Assembly (NCBI RefSeq): GCF_031127875.1
Contig: NZ_JARXIA010000013.1
Span: 62,001 to 126,000, forward strand
DNA length: 64,000 bases
Direction: 5' to 3'
Source of the DNA: Pelagicoccus sp. SDUM812005
GTDB taxonomy: Bacteria > Verrucomicrobiota > Verrucomicrobiia > Opitutales > Opitutaceae
Shown here: in pieces, positions 45,598 to 55,952 of the stretch
Position numbering within the stretch: the stretch's first letter is position 1
Layout: each line of letters starts with the position of its first letter
Notes under the pieces: model-generated
Databases searched by the model: none
What the model saw: only the letters and a program-made list of their open reading frames with translations
Told to the model about the DNA's origin: nothing
Translations under genes and position numbers: made by a program

Positions 45598-46632
45598 CTA
45601 GAGGCTTACCCAAGCGGAGTCTTCCGCCAGCGACTTGATCGCCGCGTCGGTAAAGCGCATGTAAGCCAGCCCGTCCTCGAAATTCGTAAGCTCGATCGGC
45701 GCCCCTTCGCGAATGCTCTTCACGAAATCGGCTTCCACGTTCCAGTCCGCGACGTCCTCCGCAGCCGGTTCGACCACCGATTCCTTCCCGCCCAGCAACG
45801 TCTTGCTCAAAGTCCCCGCCTTCAAATCCAGGCGCAAGGTCCCCTTGCTGCCCGCGATCACGTAGCCGTCGCTGCCGGAACCCAACTCGAGCCCCGTCAT
45901 GCGACCCAGCAAACGCAAGCCGCTCTCGTATTCCGCGATCACGTCGATCGTCTCCGGAATCTCTACGTCCACGAGTTCGCCAGCCGCTCCCTTGCGTCGT
46001 TGCTTGGTGAATACAGCGCCATTCGCCAGCAAACGGTCCGGCTCCTCGCCAAGCCAGCGCTGCACCACCTCGTAGTAAATTCCCAGCATCAAGGTATTGT
46101 TGCCGCTCAAGCTTCGATCCTGCCTCCAGTTCAACGGTGCGTCGCTGTCCACGTTCAAGCCCAAGGCCTTACTGAAGGAAATCTCCCGCAAGTCGCCCAG
46201 CTCGCCGGAGGCCAAGATCTTCTTGATCGTAGCATCCCACTTCAGGGTAAACGGAGACGGCACGATCTGCGCCACCAAATCCGGCCGATTCAAGGAAGCC
46301 TCCACCATTGCCTCTCCTTCCTGCGTATTCATGGCCATGCGAGCCTCCGTCAGCACATGCTTGCCCGCCTCCAAGGCGGCGATGCTGATCTCCGCGTGCA
46401 GGTACGGCCAAGTGCCGATGCAGATGGCGTCGATCTCAGGGTCCGCGACCACTTCCTTCCAGTGCGACGCGATGCGCGGGATATTGAACGCATCCGCCAC
46501 CGAACGCGAAGACGCTTCGCTCCGGTTGCAAACCACGTCGACGCTTACGCCTTCGATCTCCTTAAATCCTGGGATATGACGCAAGCGCGTGTTCGATCCG
46601 GCACCAATAACACCAACCCTGAGCTGTTTCAT
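45598..46632 (-). CDS. Gfo/Idh/MocA-family oxidoreductase
   Basis: 344 residues. The N-terminal Rossmann fold reads VGVIGAGSNTRLRHI, and the C-terminal alpha/beta domain follows. The segment that normally reads EKP (residues 96-98) is EAR here (TEARMAM), so the usual catalytic/binding Lys is an Arg. Family members act on sugars and inositols with NAD(P). The shift from Lys to Arg suggests a subfamily with changed chemistry or cofactor handling. It is leftward, 71 bp downstream of pheA, and could be co-transcribed with it, though the functional link is not obvious. Confidence 0.85.
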   Translation of the reverse strand: MKQLRVGVIGAGSNTRLRHIPGFKEIEGVSVDVVCNRSEASSRSVADAFNIPRIASHWKEVVADPEIDAICIGTWPYLHAEISIAALEAGKHVLTEARMAMNTQEGEAMVEASLNRPDLVAQIVPSPFTLKWDATIKKILASGELGDLREISFSKALGLNVDSDAPLNWRQDRSLSGNNTLMLGIYYEVVQRWLGEEPDRLLANGAVFTKQRRKGAAGELVDVEIPETIDVIAEYESGLRLLGRMTGLELGSGSDGYVIAGSKGTLRLDLKAGTLSKTLLGGKESVVEPAAEDVADWNVEADFVKSIREGAPIELTNFEDGLAYMRFTDAAIKSLAEDSAWVSL

Positions 46633-46703
46633 GCGCTCGAAAATGGTGTATTCCGCAGGGGACTACAACATCGAACTAGCCTGCCCCTGCGAAATCCGGA
46701 CGC

Positions 46704-47771
46704 CTACTTCGCGTTCGGGTAGCTTCCCAGCCACTTGACGAAGGGGCAAAACTCCTTGAGCTCCTTGACCGCTTCCGCCACCGGCTCCTCTTCGAAATGA
46801 CCCAGCACATCGAGGAAGAAACAGTACTCCCAAGCCGTCTTGCCGCTCGGACGCGACTCGATCTTGCTCAGGTTCAAGCCGCGCGACGAGAACACCCGAA
46901 GCGCCTTCTCCAAAGCGCCCACCGTGTGGTCCACCGAAATCAGGAAGCTCGACTTGAACTCGACGCCGGACACGTATCCGCTCGACTCCTTGCCGATCAC
47001 CAGAAACCGAGTCGTATTGTCCAGGCGATCCTGTATTCCTTCCGCAACTACAGGAACGCCATAAAGATCGGACGCCAAGATCGACGCGATCGCCGCCGCC
47101 TTCGGGTCCTCCTTAGCGATCTGCACCGCCTTCGTCGTACTGTCGCAAGCTTGCAAGGACGCGTTCGGAAGATGGGCATGCAACCACTTGCGACACTGCC
47201 CGATCGCCTGATCCTTCGAATAGACGCGCTCGATGTCCTTGGGCTGCGACTGCGAGATCAAGCTATGCGAAATCGGCGTGAAAATCTGGGCGCAGATCTT
47301 CAGCTCCGACTCGAAAAACATGTCCATCGAATGCGAGACCGCGCCTTCCGTAGAATTTTCGATCGGGATCACGCCGTGATCCGCTTCGCCCTTCGCCACC
47401 AAATGAAACACATCCGGAATCGCCGGAGCCGCGATGTAGTCGATGCTGGCTCCAAACTTCTTGATCGCCGCTTGATGCGTATAGGTCGCCTCCGGACCGA
47501 GATACGCGATCCGCATCGGCTTCTCCAAAGCGATCGCCGCCGACATGATCTCGCGGTAGATGGCGCGGATCGCCTCGTCGCTAAGCGGACCCTGGTTTAG
47601 CTTGCCAAGCTTGCGCAACACCTGCTCCTCGCGACTCGCCACATAAATCGGCGAACCTTCCAGGCGCTTGACGTGCCCGATTTCAGCAGCTGTGCGAACC
47701 CGCTCGTTGAGCAGCTTGAGAACCTCTTGATCGATCTCGTCGATCTTCTTTCTTAGCGTATCCAGATCCAT
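46704..47771 (-). CDS. pheA: Bifunctional chorismate mutase-prephenate dehydratase (P-protein)
   Basis: 355 residues from the ATG at 47771. The N-terminal AroQ-type chorismate mutase (about 1-85) has LDTLRKKIDEIDQEVLKLLNE-type helix and NERVRTAAEIG. The prephenate dehydratase domain (about 88-265) carries YLGPEATYTHQAA, GVIPIENSTEGAVSHSMD and DNTTRFLVIG. The ACT regulatory domain (about 275-350) contains ESRPSGKTAWEYCFF, the phenylalanine-binding ESRP segment, so feedback inhibition is expected. It makes phenylpyruvate for phenylalanine. The ATG lies 1 bp after the scpB stop codon, a tight coupling seen repeatedly in Opitutia-like genomes. Confidence 0.95.
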   Translation of the reverse strand: MDLDTLRKKIDEIDQEVLKLLNERVRTAAEIGHVKRLEGSPIYVASREEQVLRKLGKLNQGPLSDEAIRAIYREIMSAAIALEKPMRIAYLGPEATYTHQAAIKKFGASIDYIAAPAIPDVFHLVAKGEADHGVIPIENSTEGAVSHSMDMFFESELKICAQIFTPISHSLISQSQPKDIERVYSKDQAIGQCRKWLHAHLPNASLQACDSTTKAVQIAKEDPKAAAIASILASDLYGVPVVAEGIQDRLDNTTRFLVIGKESSGYVSGVEFKSSFLISVDHTVGALEKALRVFSSRGLNLSKIESRPSGKTAWEYCFFLDVLGHFEEEPVAEAVKELKEFCPFVKWLGSYPNAK

Positions 47772-47772
47772 A

Positions 47773-48771
47773 TTACTCGGCAGGCTTTTCAGCCGCTTCG
47801 GACTCTTCTTCCAAATCGGTTGGCGATTCTTCTTCCTCAACGTCGTCTTCTTCAGACGCTTTCAATTCTTCGTCGGCTTCTTCAGCGGACGCACCTTCGA
47901 CTGCTTCTGCCGCTGCGTCCTCCTCGGGAACGGCCTCCTCCGCTTCCACCTCGTCTACAGCGTCCGCGTCCGACTCTTTCGAAACCGCTTCGGTAGCCTC
48001 CGAGGATTCCTCGTCCTCTTCAGACTCCGCTTGAGCGCCGGCCTCGTCCTTCTTGTCTCCCTCCGGCAAGCCCATTTCCTTCTCGGTCATCTCTTGCTGG
48101 TTCGAGACCTCGTGCAACCATTCGTCCAACTGCCCCGGCGACAAAACGTCCGAAGCGGGCAGCTCTTCGATCGATCGGATCCCGACGAACTCCAGAAACG
48201 CTTCCGTGGTTCCATATTGAATCGGACGGCCCGGCAAATCCGCCCGGCCTACCACTTGCACGAACTCCCGCTCGAGCAGCTTGCTCAAAGGCGAGTCGAT
48301 CGAAACGCCGCGGATCTTCTCGATCTCCGCCCGCACCACCGGCTGACGGTAGGCGATCACCGCCAAGGTCTCGAGAGCCGACTGGTTGAGCTTGATCGGC
48401 CGCGGCTCGTCGCGCAGTAGGCTGATCCATTCGCCCACCGTGGGAGAGGTCACCATCAAAAATCCGCTTGGGCGCTCGATCAGGCGATAAACCTCGTCCT
48501 TCTCGATCATCTCCGCCGCGATCCGGTCCATCGATTCGCGAATCTGCGTCGCGGTCACCAAGTCCGGCACTTCCGTGGTCGGCATCCCGTCTCCTGGCAA
48601 AAAGGGCTGCTCGGGCTCTTCGTAGTCAGGGTTCTCCTCCTCTTCCTCGCCTTCCGGAGCTTCCCGGGCCGCATGGTACTTCGTGAACACGCCTTGGATG
48701 TCCTTGACGCTCAAAGGTCCGGACGCGCCAAAAAGGAGGGCTTTTAAAACTCTGTCTAAGCTGAATGCCAT
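47773..48771 (-). CDS. scpB: Segregation and condensation protein B, with a long acidic tail
   Basis: 332 residues. The winged-helix ScpB core (about 1-225) contains LDRVLKALLFG, an acidic loop (GEEEEENPDYEEPEQPFL), ALETLAVIAYRQPVVRAEI and IDSPLSKLLEREF, with ATRADLPGRPIQYGTT-like strand. Residues about 230-332 are a very acidic, low-complexity tail (E, S, A, D runs). ScpB binds ScpA and SMC to form condensin for chromosome segregation. The pyrimidine-rich sequence right before the ATG (CCTCCTTCC) argues against a Shine-Dalgarno. It is the first gene of the scpB-pheA unit. Confidence 0.93.
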   Translation of the reverse strand: MAFSLDRVLKALLFGASGPLSVKDIQGVFTKYHAAREAPEGEEEEENPDYEEPEQPFLPGDGMPTTEVPDLVTATQIRESMDRIAAEMIEKDEVYRLIERPSGFLMVTSPTVGEWISLLRDEPRPIKLNQSALETLAVIAYRQPVVRAEIEKIRGVSIDSPLSKLLEREFVQVVGRADLPGRPIQYGTTEAFLEFVGIRSIEELPASDVLSPGQLDEWLHEVSNQQEMTEKEMGLPEGDKKDEAGAQAESEEDEESSEATEAVSKESDADAVDEVEAEEAVPEEDAAAEAVEGASAEEADEELKASEEDDVEEEESPTDLEEESEAAEKPAE

Positions 48772-48928
48772 GGGTGAAAGGAAGGAGGAAAAATCGTCGC
48801 TGAATTTGGGCCAAAGTATAACTTGATCGCAATCCAGCCCTCTGATGTAAAGGTTCTCTTTTTTCTGCAGAGACCGCTACGGGCTACGCGGAAGAAGGCA
48901 AATCAAACTTTCTCAACCAAAACTCCCC

Positions 48929-50623
48929 TTGAGCGACCAACCAAAAACAAACCGCCCTCACTCATCCGCGCTTGTCGACGGCAACGACCGCGCCCCCGCC
49001 CGCTCCATGCTCCGCGCCGTGGGCTTCACGGACGAGGATTTCAAGAAGCCGCAGATCGGCATCGCCTCCACCGGCAGCGACCTCACTCCGTGCAACATGC
49101 ACATCAACGAGCTCGCCACCCACGCCACCAAAGGCGCCGACGCCGGCGGAGCTAAGCCCGTCAACTTCTCCACCATCACCATCTCCGACGGCATCTCCAT
49201 GGGAACCAAGGGCATGCGCTACAGCCTCGTTTCCCGCGAAGTCATCGCCGACTCCATCGAAACCGTCGTCGCGGGCGAAAGCATCGACGGCGTCGTCGCC
49301 ATCGGCGGCTGCGACAAGAACATGCCAGGCTGCATGATCGCCCTCGCCCGCCTCAACCGCCCCTCCATTTTCGTCTACGGCGGATCCATCCTCCCCGGCC
49401 TCCACAAGGACAAGCCCATCGACATCGTCTCCATCTTCGAAGCGGTCGGCCGCCACGCCAAGGGCGAGATCGACGGCGAAGAGCTCAAGGAAATCGAGTG
49501 CAAGGCCATCCCCGGCGCCGGCTCCTGCGGCGGCATGTACACGGCCAATTCCATGGCCACCGCCATCGAAGCCCTCGGCATGTCCCTCCCCGGCTCCTCC
49601 GCCCAGCTCGCGGTCAGCAAGGACAAGCGCGACGACTGCTTCAACGCCGGCAAGCAAGTCGCCAAGCTCCTCGAGCTCGACCTCAAGCCGCGCGACATCA
49701 TGACCAAGGCCGCCTTCGAAAACGCGATCAAGACCTGCATCGCCCTCGGCGGCTCCACCAACATCATTCTCCACCTGCTGGCCATCGCCCACGCAGCCGA
49801 CGTCGACCTCAGCATCGACGACTTCGCGCGCCTCGGCGAACAGATCCCGCTCCTCGCCGACGTGAAGCCCTTCGGCAAGTACAACATGTCGCACCTCATC
49901 CGCATCGGCGGCATCCAACCGATGATGAAAATCCTGCTCGACCGCGGACTGCTCGACGGATCCTGCATCACCGTCACCGGCAAGACCATCGCCGAAAACC
50001 TCAAGGACGTGCAACCGTATCCGAAGGACCAGGACATCATCCGCGACTGGGACAACCCCATCAAGGAAACCTCCCACCTGCGCGTCCTTCGCGGAAACCT
50101 CGCCCCCACCGGCGCCGTCGGCAAGATCACCGGCAAGGAAGGCCTCTACTTCAAGGGCACCGCTAAGGTGTACGAAAACGAGGAAGACTCCCTCCAGGGC
50201 ATCCTCCGCGGCGACGTGGTAGCGGGCGACGTAGTCGTGATCCGCAACGAAGGCCCCGTCGGCGGACCCGGCATGCGCGAAATGCTCTCTCCCACCTCGG
50301 CCGTCGCAGGCCGCGGCCTCATCAAGGAAGTCGCCCTCATCACCGACGGCCGCTTCTCCGGAGGCTCCCACGGTTTCGACGTCGGCCACATCACTCCCGA
50401 AGCCGCTTGCGGCGGACCGATCGGCATCGTCAAAAGCGGCGACGAGATCGAAATCGACGCCGTCAAGAACACCATCTCGCTCAACATCCCCCAGGAAGAG
50501 TACGACGCCCGCATGGCCGCCTACGTTCCCAAGGGACCGGGCGAACGACGCGGCGTTCTCGGCAAGTACGCCGCCCTCGCCTCCTCCGCCTCCGAAGGCG
50601 GCGTAACCGACAAGAACCTATAG
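48929..50623 (+). CDS. ilvD: Dihydroxy-acid dehydratase
   Basis: 564 residues from a TTG start (giving MSDQPKTN). An ATG 23 codons later would cut into the conserved N-terminus, so the TTG is preferred. The [2Fe-2S] cysteines are in TPCNMHINELA, GGCDKNMPGC and GSCGGMYTANSM, and the C-terminus has the lid region ending with GHITPEAACGGPIG. It removes water from 2,3-dihydroxy-isovalerate and its isoleucine homologue in branched-chain amino-acid synthesis. It is divergent from scpB over 157 bp. The 130 bp downstream contains overlapping hairpins that could attenuate transcription into pgi. Confidence 0.95.
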   Translation: MSDQPKTNRPHSSALVDGNDRAPARSMLRAVGFTDEDFKKPQIGIASTGSDLTPCNMHINELATHATKGADAGGAKPVNFSTITISDGISMGTKGMRYSLVSREVIADSIETVVAGESIDGVVAIGGCDKNMPGCMIALARLNRPSIFVYGGSILPGLHKDKPIDIVSIFEAVGRHAKGEIDGEELKEIECKAIPGAGSCGGMYTANSMATAIEALGMSLPGSSAQLAVSKDKRDDCFNAGKQVAKLLELDLKPRDIMTKAAFENAIKTCIALGGSTNIILHLLAIAHAADVDLSIDDFARLGEQIPLLADVKPFGKYNMSHLIRIGGIQPMMKILLDRGLLDGSCITVTGKTIAENLKDVQPYPKDQDIIRDWDNPIKETSHLRVLRGNLAPTGAVGKITGKEGLYFKGTAKVYENEEDSLQGILRGDVVAGDVVVIRNEGPVGGPGMREMLSPTSAVAGRGLIKEVALITDGRFSGGSHGFDVGHITPEAACGGPIGIVKSGDEIEIDAVKNTISLNIPQEEYDARMAAYVPKGPGERRGVLGKYAALASSASEGGVTDKNL

Positions 50624-50631
50624 AGCTAACT

Positions 50632-50706
50632 CGTTCGGGCCGGCGCCCGGACGCTGCCAGTTTTTTTCAGGTAGAGCCCGGGCGCCGTCCCGGGCTTTTC
50701 CTTTTT
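50632..50706 (+). terminator. Overlapping alternative hairpins between ilvD and pgi
   Basis: Three mutually exclusive stems. H1 is 50632-50640 with 50645-50653 (CGGC loop), followed 6 bases later by seven Ts. H3 is 50675-50682 with 50689-50696, followed by TTTCCTTTTT. H2 pairs 50641-50650 with 50678-50687 (10 bp, perfect) and would disrupt both. Simple reading: tandem terminators; alternative reading: an attenuator-like switch. Confidence 0.7.
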
Positions 50707-50753
50707 AAACGCCAGAAATTTCATTCATCTCAAACGAGAAAACCACACATACT

Positions 50754-52334
50754 ATGTCTTGGGACACCTACAAAGCACTGACCTTCGATTTTCCCGAAGT
50801 GTCGCTCTCTCTTGATCTCAGCCGCCTGGGCCTCCCAGCTGGCTACATCGACAGCCAACGCGGAGCCTTCTCCAAGGCCTTCGCCGACATGGACGCCCTC
50901 GAAAAAGGCGCCATCGCCAACCCCGACGAAAAGCGCATGGTCGGGCACTACTGGCTGCGCGACGCCGACCTCGCCCCCACCGACGAGCTGAAGAACACCA
51001 TCAACTCCAGCGTCGCCCAGATCAAAGCCTTCGCCGCCAAGGTACACTCCGGCGAGATCAAAGGCGCCAATGGCACCTTCACCGACGTTCTCGTAATCGG
51101 CATCGGCGGCTCCGCCCTCGGCCCCCAATTCATCGCCCACGCCCTCGGCGTGCCTAGCGAAGACAAGGCCCAGGTCCATTTCTTCGATAACACCGATCCC
51201 GACGGCATGGACCTCGCCCTCAACGCCATCGGCGACCGACTCGGCAACACCCTCTCCCTCGTCATCTCCAAGTCCGGCGGCACCGCGGAAACCCGTAACG
51301 GCATGCTGGAGGCCCAAAAGGCCTACGCCGACATGGGGCTCGATTTCGCCAAGCACGCCGTAGCCATCACCGGCGTCGACTCCAAGCTCGACAAGGTCGC
51401 CGTATCCGAAGGCTGGCTCGAACGCTTCGAAATGTGGGACTGGGTCGGCGGACGCACCTCCGTGCTCTGCGCCGTTGGCCTCGTAGCCGCTGCCCTCCAA
51501 GGCATCGACATCCAAGCCCTCCTCGACGGCGCCGCCGCCATGGACAAGGTTACCCGCGCCAAGGAGATCGAAGAAAACCCAGCCGCCCTGCTCGCCCTCT
51601 CCTGGTACTTCGCAACCAACGGAAAAGGCGAGAAGGACATGGTCATCCTCCCCTACAAGGACCGCCTCCTCCTCTTCTCCCGCTACCTGCAGCAGCTCAT
51701 CATGGAGTCGCTCGGCAAAGAGTTCGACCTCGACGGCAATGTCGTCAACCAAGGCATCGCCGTTTACGGGAACAAAGGCTCCACCGACCAGCACGCTTAC
51801 GTGCAGCAGCTCCGCGAAGGCGTGCCCAACTTCTTCGCCACCCTCATCGAAGTGCTGAAGGACCGCAACGGCCCCTCCATCGAAGTCGAGCCAGGCGTCA
51901 CCGCAGGCGACTACCTGCAAGGCTTCCTCCTCGGCACCCGCGAGGCGCTCGCCGAAAAGGACCGCCAGTCCATCACCATCACCGTGGCCGACATCAACGA
52001 AACCACCGTCGCCAACCTCATCGCTCTCTACGAGCGGGCCGTCGGCTACTACGCCACCCTCACCAACATCAACGCCTACCACCAGCCAGGCGTGGAAGCG
52101 GGCAAGAAGGCCGCCGGCATCGCCATCGAGCTCGGTAAAGCCATCGTCGAAACCCTCGAGGCCAACAAGGGCGAAGCCCTCGACGCCCCCGCCATCGCCG
52201 AAAAGCTCGGCAAGCCCGAGTCCACCGAGCTCGTCTACAAGATCGCCCTCCACATGGCCGCTAACGCCAAGGCGGGCATCTCGAAGATCGACGGCGCGTG
52301 TTGGCACGAGGCCAAGTTCCTAGTGCTTGCATAG
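50754..52334 (+). CDS. pgi: Glucose-6-phosphate isomerase
   Basis: 526 residues. The phosphosugar isomerase motifs are present: [25 protein letters not shown] (sugar phosphate loop), [23 protein letters not shown] (catalytic His), and a C-terminal Lys/His region. It resembles the longer, non-archaeal Pgi family with SIS domains. It interconverts glucose 6-phosphate and fructose 6-phosphate, supplying hexose phosphates for glycogen and glycan routes elsewhere in this window. A strong terminator follows. Confidence 0.95.
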   Translation: MSWDTYKALTFDFPEVSLSLDLSRLGLPAGYIDSQRGAFSKAFADMDALEKGAIANPDEKRMVGHYWLRDADLAPTDELKNTINSSVAQIKAFAAKVHSGEIKGANGTFTDVLVIGIGGSALGPQFIAHALGVPSEDKAQVHFFDNTDPDGMDLALNAIGDRLGNTLSLVISKSGGTAETRNGMLEAQKAYADMGLDFAKHAVAITGVDSKLDKVAVSEGWLERFEMWDWVGGRTSVLCAVGLVAAALQGIDIQALLDGAAAMDKVTRAKEIEENPAALLALSWYFATNGKGEKDMVILPYKDRLLLFSRYLQQLIMESLGKEFDLDGNVVNQGIAVYGNKGSTDQHAYVQQLREGVPNFFATLIEVLKDRNGPSIEVEPGVTAGDYLQGFLLGTREALAEKDRQSITITVADINETTVANLIALYERAVGYYATLTNINAYHQPGVEAGKKAAGIAIELGKAIVETLEANKGEALDAPAIAEKLGKPESTELVYKIALHMAANAKAGISKIDGACWHEAKFLVLA

Positions 52335-52358
52335 TCCGCGCTTATACGGTACCTTTTC

Positions 52359-52397
52359 AGCCTGACTTTCAGTATATCCTGAAAGTCAGGCTTTTTT
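52359..52397 (+). terminator. Rho-independent terminator of pgi
   Basis: A 14-bp perfect stem (52359-52372 with 52379-52392) around TATATC, followed by TTTTTTT. It starts 24 bp after the pgi stop codon. Confidence 0.95.
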
Positions 52398-52668
52398 TGG
52401 CTGCGGCTAAACCTCTCCCGACTCGCAGGCGCCTTTTTCCTCAAGGGTTCCCAACGAGACAGTCCTAGTGGTTAACCCCAAAACGTTCTTCATTGAAATC
52501 CATCTCTCGACCCAAGCCCACCCTTCCTCCATTCAATGCACTTCAGTGCAATAGAATGCTAAATCCATCACCCATTTCATTTCGGACGCCTAGCTCCAAT
52601 AACAGCGCTCTCAAGGAGCTAGGCTTACCGCGCCCGCTTGGCGGCATTGGCGTAGCCTTTTTGCTGCC
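52398..52668. other. 271-bp intergenic region with a perfect dyad
   Basis: Between the pgi terminator and the second hybrid kinase gene. It contains a palindrome at 52530-52558 (described separately) and no open frame. No RNA gene is visible. Confidence 0.55.
52530..52558. promoter_or_regulatory. Operator-like dyad upstream of the hybrid kinase gene
   Basis: The core TGCACTTCAGTGCA (52537-52550) has 6-bp arms around a 2-bp centre. Outer arms CATTC (52530-52534) and GAATG (52554-52558) also pair, with asymmetric AA/ATA between. A near-copy of the core is at 12406-12419. Likely a protein binding site; visual evidence only. Confidence 0.4.
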
Positions 52669-55017
52669 ATGACCCGCCTCGCCAAATCCCTCAAACGCCG
52701 CTTCTGGCAGGCATCGATCTCCAACAAGATCCTGCTCATCGTACTCGCCAGCAGCCTACTCTCTCTCGGACTGATAACCGGATCCAGCGTCCTGCGGGAA
52801 TTCCAGCTCGTTTCGCAGCGCGAGAGCGACAAGCTCAAATCCATCGCCGGCATCCTAAGCGGAAACTCCGTAGCGGCTCTGCGCTTCGAAGACGAGATCA
52901 CCGCCCAAGAGCACCTCTCCACCCTCCGCAGCGAGCCAAACATCACCGCCGCTGCCGTCTACACCACCGACGGCCAAGTCTTCGCCCAATACAAGCGAGA
53001 CCCCGACTCCCAGATCCCTCCCTACGGCGATCAATTCGGCACGCAAGCCACCCTCGCCTCCCTTTCCCATTTCCAAGAGATCGAGCTGAACGGAGTCGTC
53101 ATCGGATCCATCTACCTGAAGTCGGACACCTCGGAACTCGTCGGCCAACTGGGGACCAGCCTTCTCATCAACAGCATCATCCTGTTCGCATCCCTCGGAG
53201 TCTCCCTCCTCCTCGCCAAACGGCTCCTCCCTCTCATCACCCGCCCTATCGAAGACCTCGCCAACCTCGCCCATCGCGTCTCCGAAGAACGCAACTACCA
53301 GCTTCGGGCCAAAAAGCAGGGCTACGACGAGATAGGCATGCTGGTGGACAGCATCAACTTCATGCTCTCCACCGTCCGCCAGCGCGACCAAGCCATCAAC
53401 GAGACCAACCGCAACCTCGAGCAGCTCGTGGCCGACCGAACCGCCAAGCTCGTAACCGCCCGCGAAAAAGCGGAGAACGCCCTGGAAGCGAAGAGCGACT
53501 TCCTAGCAACCATGAGCCACGAGCTCCGCACCCCCATGAACGCCATCATCGGCATGAGCTCCGTCCTGCAAACCGAGGACCTCGACCCCAACCGAGCGCG
53601 ACAGATCGAGATCATCCAAAAAAGCGCCGTCAACCTGCTCGACCTCATCAACGACATCCTGGACTTCTCCAAGATCGAAGCCAACCGCCTCGAATTGGAA
53701 AGCGCCCCCTTCGACCTCGTCTCCTGCATCGAGGAAGCCATGGACATCTCCGCAGCGGCCAAGAAGAACAACCGCCTCGTCTACAGCACCAACTTCGACC
53801 CCGCCCTTCCTTCCCACATTTCAGGCGACGTCACCCGCCTGCGCCAAATTCTGGTCAACCTCCTCAGCAACGCTTTCAAGTTCACCGAACGCGGCTCCGT
53901 CACCCTGCGAGCCGAACACATCCCCGCCGACAGAAGCCGTGGCGAACGCATCCGTATCAGCGTCAAGGATACCGGCATCGGTATTCCCAAGCACCAGCAC
54001 CAAAGCATTTTCGAGTCCTTCACCCAAGCCAACCGCAGCACCTCGCGCCAGTTCGGCGGCACCGGACTTGGCCTCACCATTAGCTACCGGCTGGCCCTCG
54101 CCATGGGCGGGGACATCACGGTCGAGAGCGAACCGAGAAAAGGCGCCACCTTCCACCTCACCCTCCCGATCCGCCGTATCGAGAGCCTCAACGCCCCCGT
54201 TTCCAAACCGCTCGACGTCGCGAGCCCCGTCACCGTACGGCTCAAGGATCTCCCCTTCGCCCTGGAGGAATCCCTCGCCGAAACCCTCGGCGCCTGGAAC
54301 TGCCGCGTGCTCAGCGAAGCGGAAGCCAAGAGCATCCCAGCAGACCTGACCCTTGCGTCCGCTCTCTCCGAAGACGAATTTCGAGCCGTCGAGAAAGCCA
54401 CTCGCCTCGACAGCTACGAACGCGTCGTACTCGTAGCCCACGCCGACCATTCCATCCTCATTCGCAAGACGACCGCAGCGGCAGTACTGACTTTGCCAAT
54501 ACGCCATCGAGACCTGCGAAACATAGTCCTCAAGCACGCGGACAGCAGCGAGCCCCCTCACTACGATCCGACAAGCCCCGTCGCCTCCTATCCCACCGAA
54601 AAGTGGCGGAAGCTCAAAATCCTCCTCGCCGAGGACAATGAACTTAGCCGCAACGTCTTCATCCATCACATGGAGCTCATCGGCCTCGATATCGAGACCG
54701 CCTCCAACGGAAAGATCGCCTGCGAGCTCGTGAAAAACAACGACTTCGACATCGTCTTCATGGACGTGCGCATGCCGCTCAAGGACGGGCTTACCGCCGC
54801 TCGCGAAATCCGCGACACCTTGCCCAGCCAACGCCAACAACCCTGGATCGTCGGCTTCACCGCGAACACCGAGCCGGAAGCGCTGCTGGAAATCGAAAAG
54901 GCCGGCATGGACGACTACCTCGCCAAGCCAGCCCTCATCAGCGATATAGCCGACTCCATCGGACGCTTTACCTTCCAAAGGTCGAGTTCGGGGCCGACTG
55001 CCCTCTACGACGCTTAG
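52669..55017 (+). CDS. Hybrid sensor histidine kinase (CHASE8-HAMP-HisKA-HATPase-degenerate REC-REC)
   Basis: 782 residues with an N-terminal membrane helix (about 20-42), an extracytoplasmic sensor of the CHASE8 type (about 45-155, [20 protein letters not shown]), a second helix (about 163-183) and HAMP (about 185-235). HisKA carries His284 in [11 protein letters not shown], and HATPase follows with [17 protein letters not shown] and GTGLGLTI. A degenerate receiver-like module (about 520-630) lacks a clear phospho-Asp. The canonical receiver has Glu-Asp near its start and phospho-Asp699 in [11 protein letters not shown]. No DNA-binding output domain. An operator-like dyad lies upstream. The layout parallels the larger kinase at 14633. 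Confidence 0.9.
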   Translation: MTRLAKSLKRRFWQASISNKILLIVLASSLLSLGLITGSSVLREFQLVSQRESDKLKSIAGILSGNSVAALRFEDEITAQEHLSTLRSEPNITAAAVYTTDGQVFAQYKRDPDSQIPPYGDQFGTQATLASLSHFQEIELNGVVIGSIYLKSDTSELVGQLGTSLLINSIILFASLGVSLLLAKRLLPLITRPIEDLANLAHRVSEERNYQLRAKKQGYDEIGMLVDSINFMLSTVRQRDQAINETNRNLEQLVADRTAKLVTAREKAENALEAKSDFLATMSHELRTPMNAIIGMSSVLQTEDLDPNRARQIEIIQKSAVNLLDLINDILDFSKIEANRLELESAPFDLVSCIEEAMDISAAAKKNNRLVYSTNFDPALPSHISGDVTRLRQILVNLLSNAFKFTERGSVTLRAEHIPADRSRGERIRISVKDTGIGIPKHQHQSIFESFTQANRSTSRQFGGTGLGLTISYRLALAMGGDITVESEPRKGATFHLTLPIRRIESLNAPVSKPLDVASPVTVRLKDLPFALEESLAETLGAWNCRVLSEAEAKSIPADLTLASALSEDEFRAVEKATRLDSYERVVLVAHADHSILIRKTTAAAVLTLPIRHRDLRNIVLKHADSSEPPHYDPTSPVASYPTEKWRKLKILLAEDNELSRNVFIHHMELIGLDIETASNGKIACELVKNNDFDIVFMDVRMPLKDGLTAAREIRDTLPSQRQQPWIVGFTANTEPEALLEIEKAGMDDYLAKPALISDIADSIGRFTFQRSSSGPTALYDA

Positions 55018-55064
55018 TCGCTTGCCCAGCGCCGCATTAGGAGCATTGTTGCCGGAAATTCCCA

Positions 55065-55952
55065 ATGCGACTTTCCCACAAGATACAGTACCTGGCCCTC
55101 GTCTGCCTCGCTCGCTTCATCTGCATCCTTCCCCGGTCTTGGGCCCTCAGCCTGGGAGCCAGTGTCGGTTGGTTCGGCTGGACCATCGGCATGCGCCGCG
55201 AGCTCGTACTCTCGAACATCGCCAACGCCCGCCCCACCGCAAGCCAGGCCGAACTAAAGCGAATCGGCAAGCAAGCGGCCAAGAACTTCGGACGCACCAT
55301 CGCCGAATTCATCCGCTACGGCATCAAGGACCGCGATAGGCTGCCCCAACTCGTCTCCATCAAAAACCTCGAACTCCTGAGCGACGCGCTCAACCGCGGA
55401 AACGGAGCCATCCTGCTCACCGGACACTTCGGAGCTTGGGCCATCTACTTCGCCGCCATCGCCATGCGCGACGTGCCCCTCTCCCTGCTCGTCGGCAAGC
55501 AACACAACGCCAAGGTCGACGAATTCATCCACAAGATACCAGGCGACCGCGTGGAGTTCATCACCAAAGGACGCACCGCCATCAAATCCATCCTCGAAAA
55601 GCTGCAGGCTGGACGGGCCGTCGTCATGGTTGCAGACCAACACGCCGGAGCCGGCGGCATCGTCGTCCCCTTTCTCGGCAAAAACGCCTCCACCCTCCCG
55701 CTCCCCGGATCGTTTTCCGTCAAGTACAAGGTTCCTGTATTCATGATGTCAGGACACCGCGAAGCGGATGGTTCCCACACCGTAAACATCTCCGAGCTCC
55801 CCGTCCCCGCATGCGACTCGACCAACGAACAGAAGATCGCGGTGGTCAAAACCTACAACGAAGAGCTAGGAAAAGTCGTCGCGGAACGCCCCGAGCAATA
55901 CTTCTGGTACCACCGACGCTGGCGCGAAGAAAGCGAAACGCCGAGCTCCTAG
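55065..55952 (+). CDS. LpxL/HtrB-like lipid A acyltransferase family protein with altered catalytic motif
   Basis: 295 residues with an N-terminal membrane anchor (about 10-40). The family's acyltransferase motif, usually HX4(D/E), reads HFGAWA here: His121 is present but the acidic residue is Ala126 (codon GCC, checked). Later motifs are intact, including [10 protein letters not shown] and LPLPGSF and a C-terminal YFWYHRRWR. Family members add laurate or myristate to lipid A. Loss of the acidic residue suggests it may be inactive, or that this lineage uses another residue. It starts 47 bp after the kinase gene. The 3' end overlaps the convergent chemoreceptor by 4 bp. Confidence 0.8.
   Translation: MRLSHKIQYLALVCLARFICILPRSWALSLGASVGWFGWTIGMRRELVLSNIANARPTASQAELKRIGKQAAKNFGRTIAEFIRYGIKDRDRLPQLVSIKNLELLSDALNRGNGAILLTGHFGAWAIYFAAIAMRDVPLSLLVGKQHNAKVDEFIHKIPGDRVEFITKGRTAIKSILEKLQAGRAVVMVADQHAGAGGIVVPFLGKNASTLPLPGSFSVKYKVPVFMMSGHREADGSHTVNISELPVPACDSTNEQKIAVVKTYNEELGKVVAERPEQYFWYHRRWREESETPSS

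Noticed and set aside
48962-50389. 475-residue frame antisense to ilvD
   Set aside because: Mirror of a strongly biased housekeeping gene; composition is D/G/V-rich noise.
50730-52307. 525-residue frame antisense to pgi
   Set aside because: Same reason: the sense strand is a complete Pgi with all motifs.
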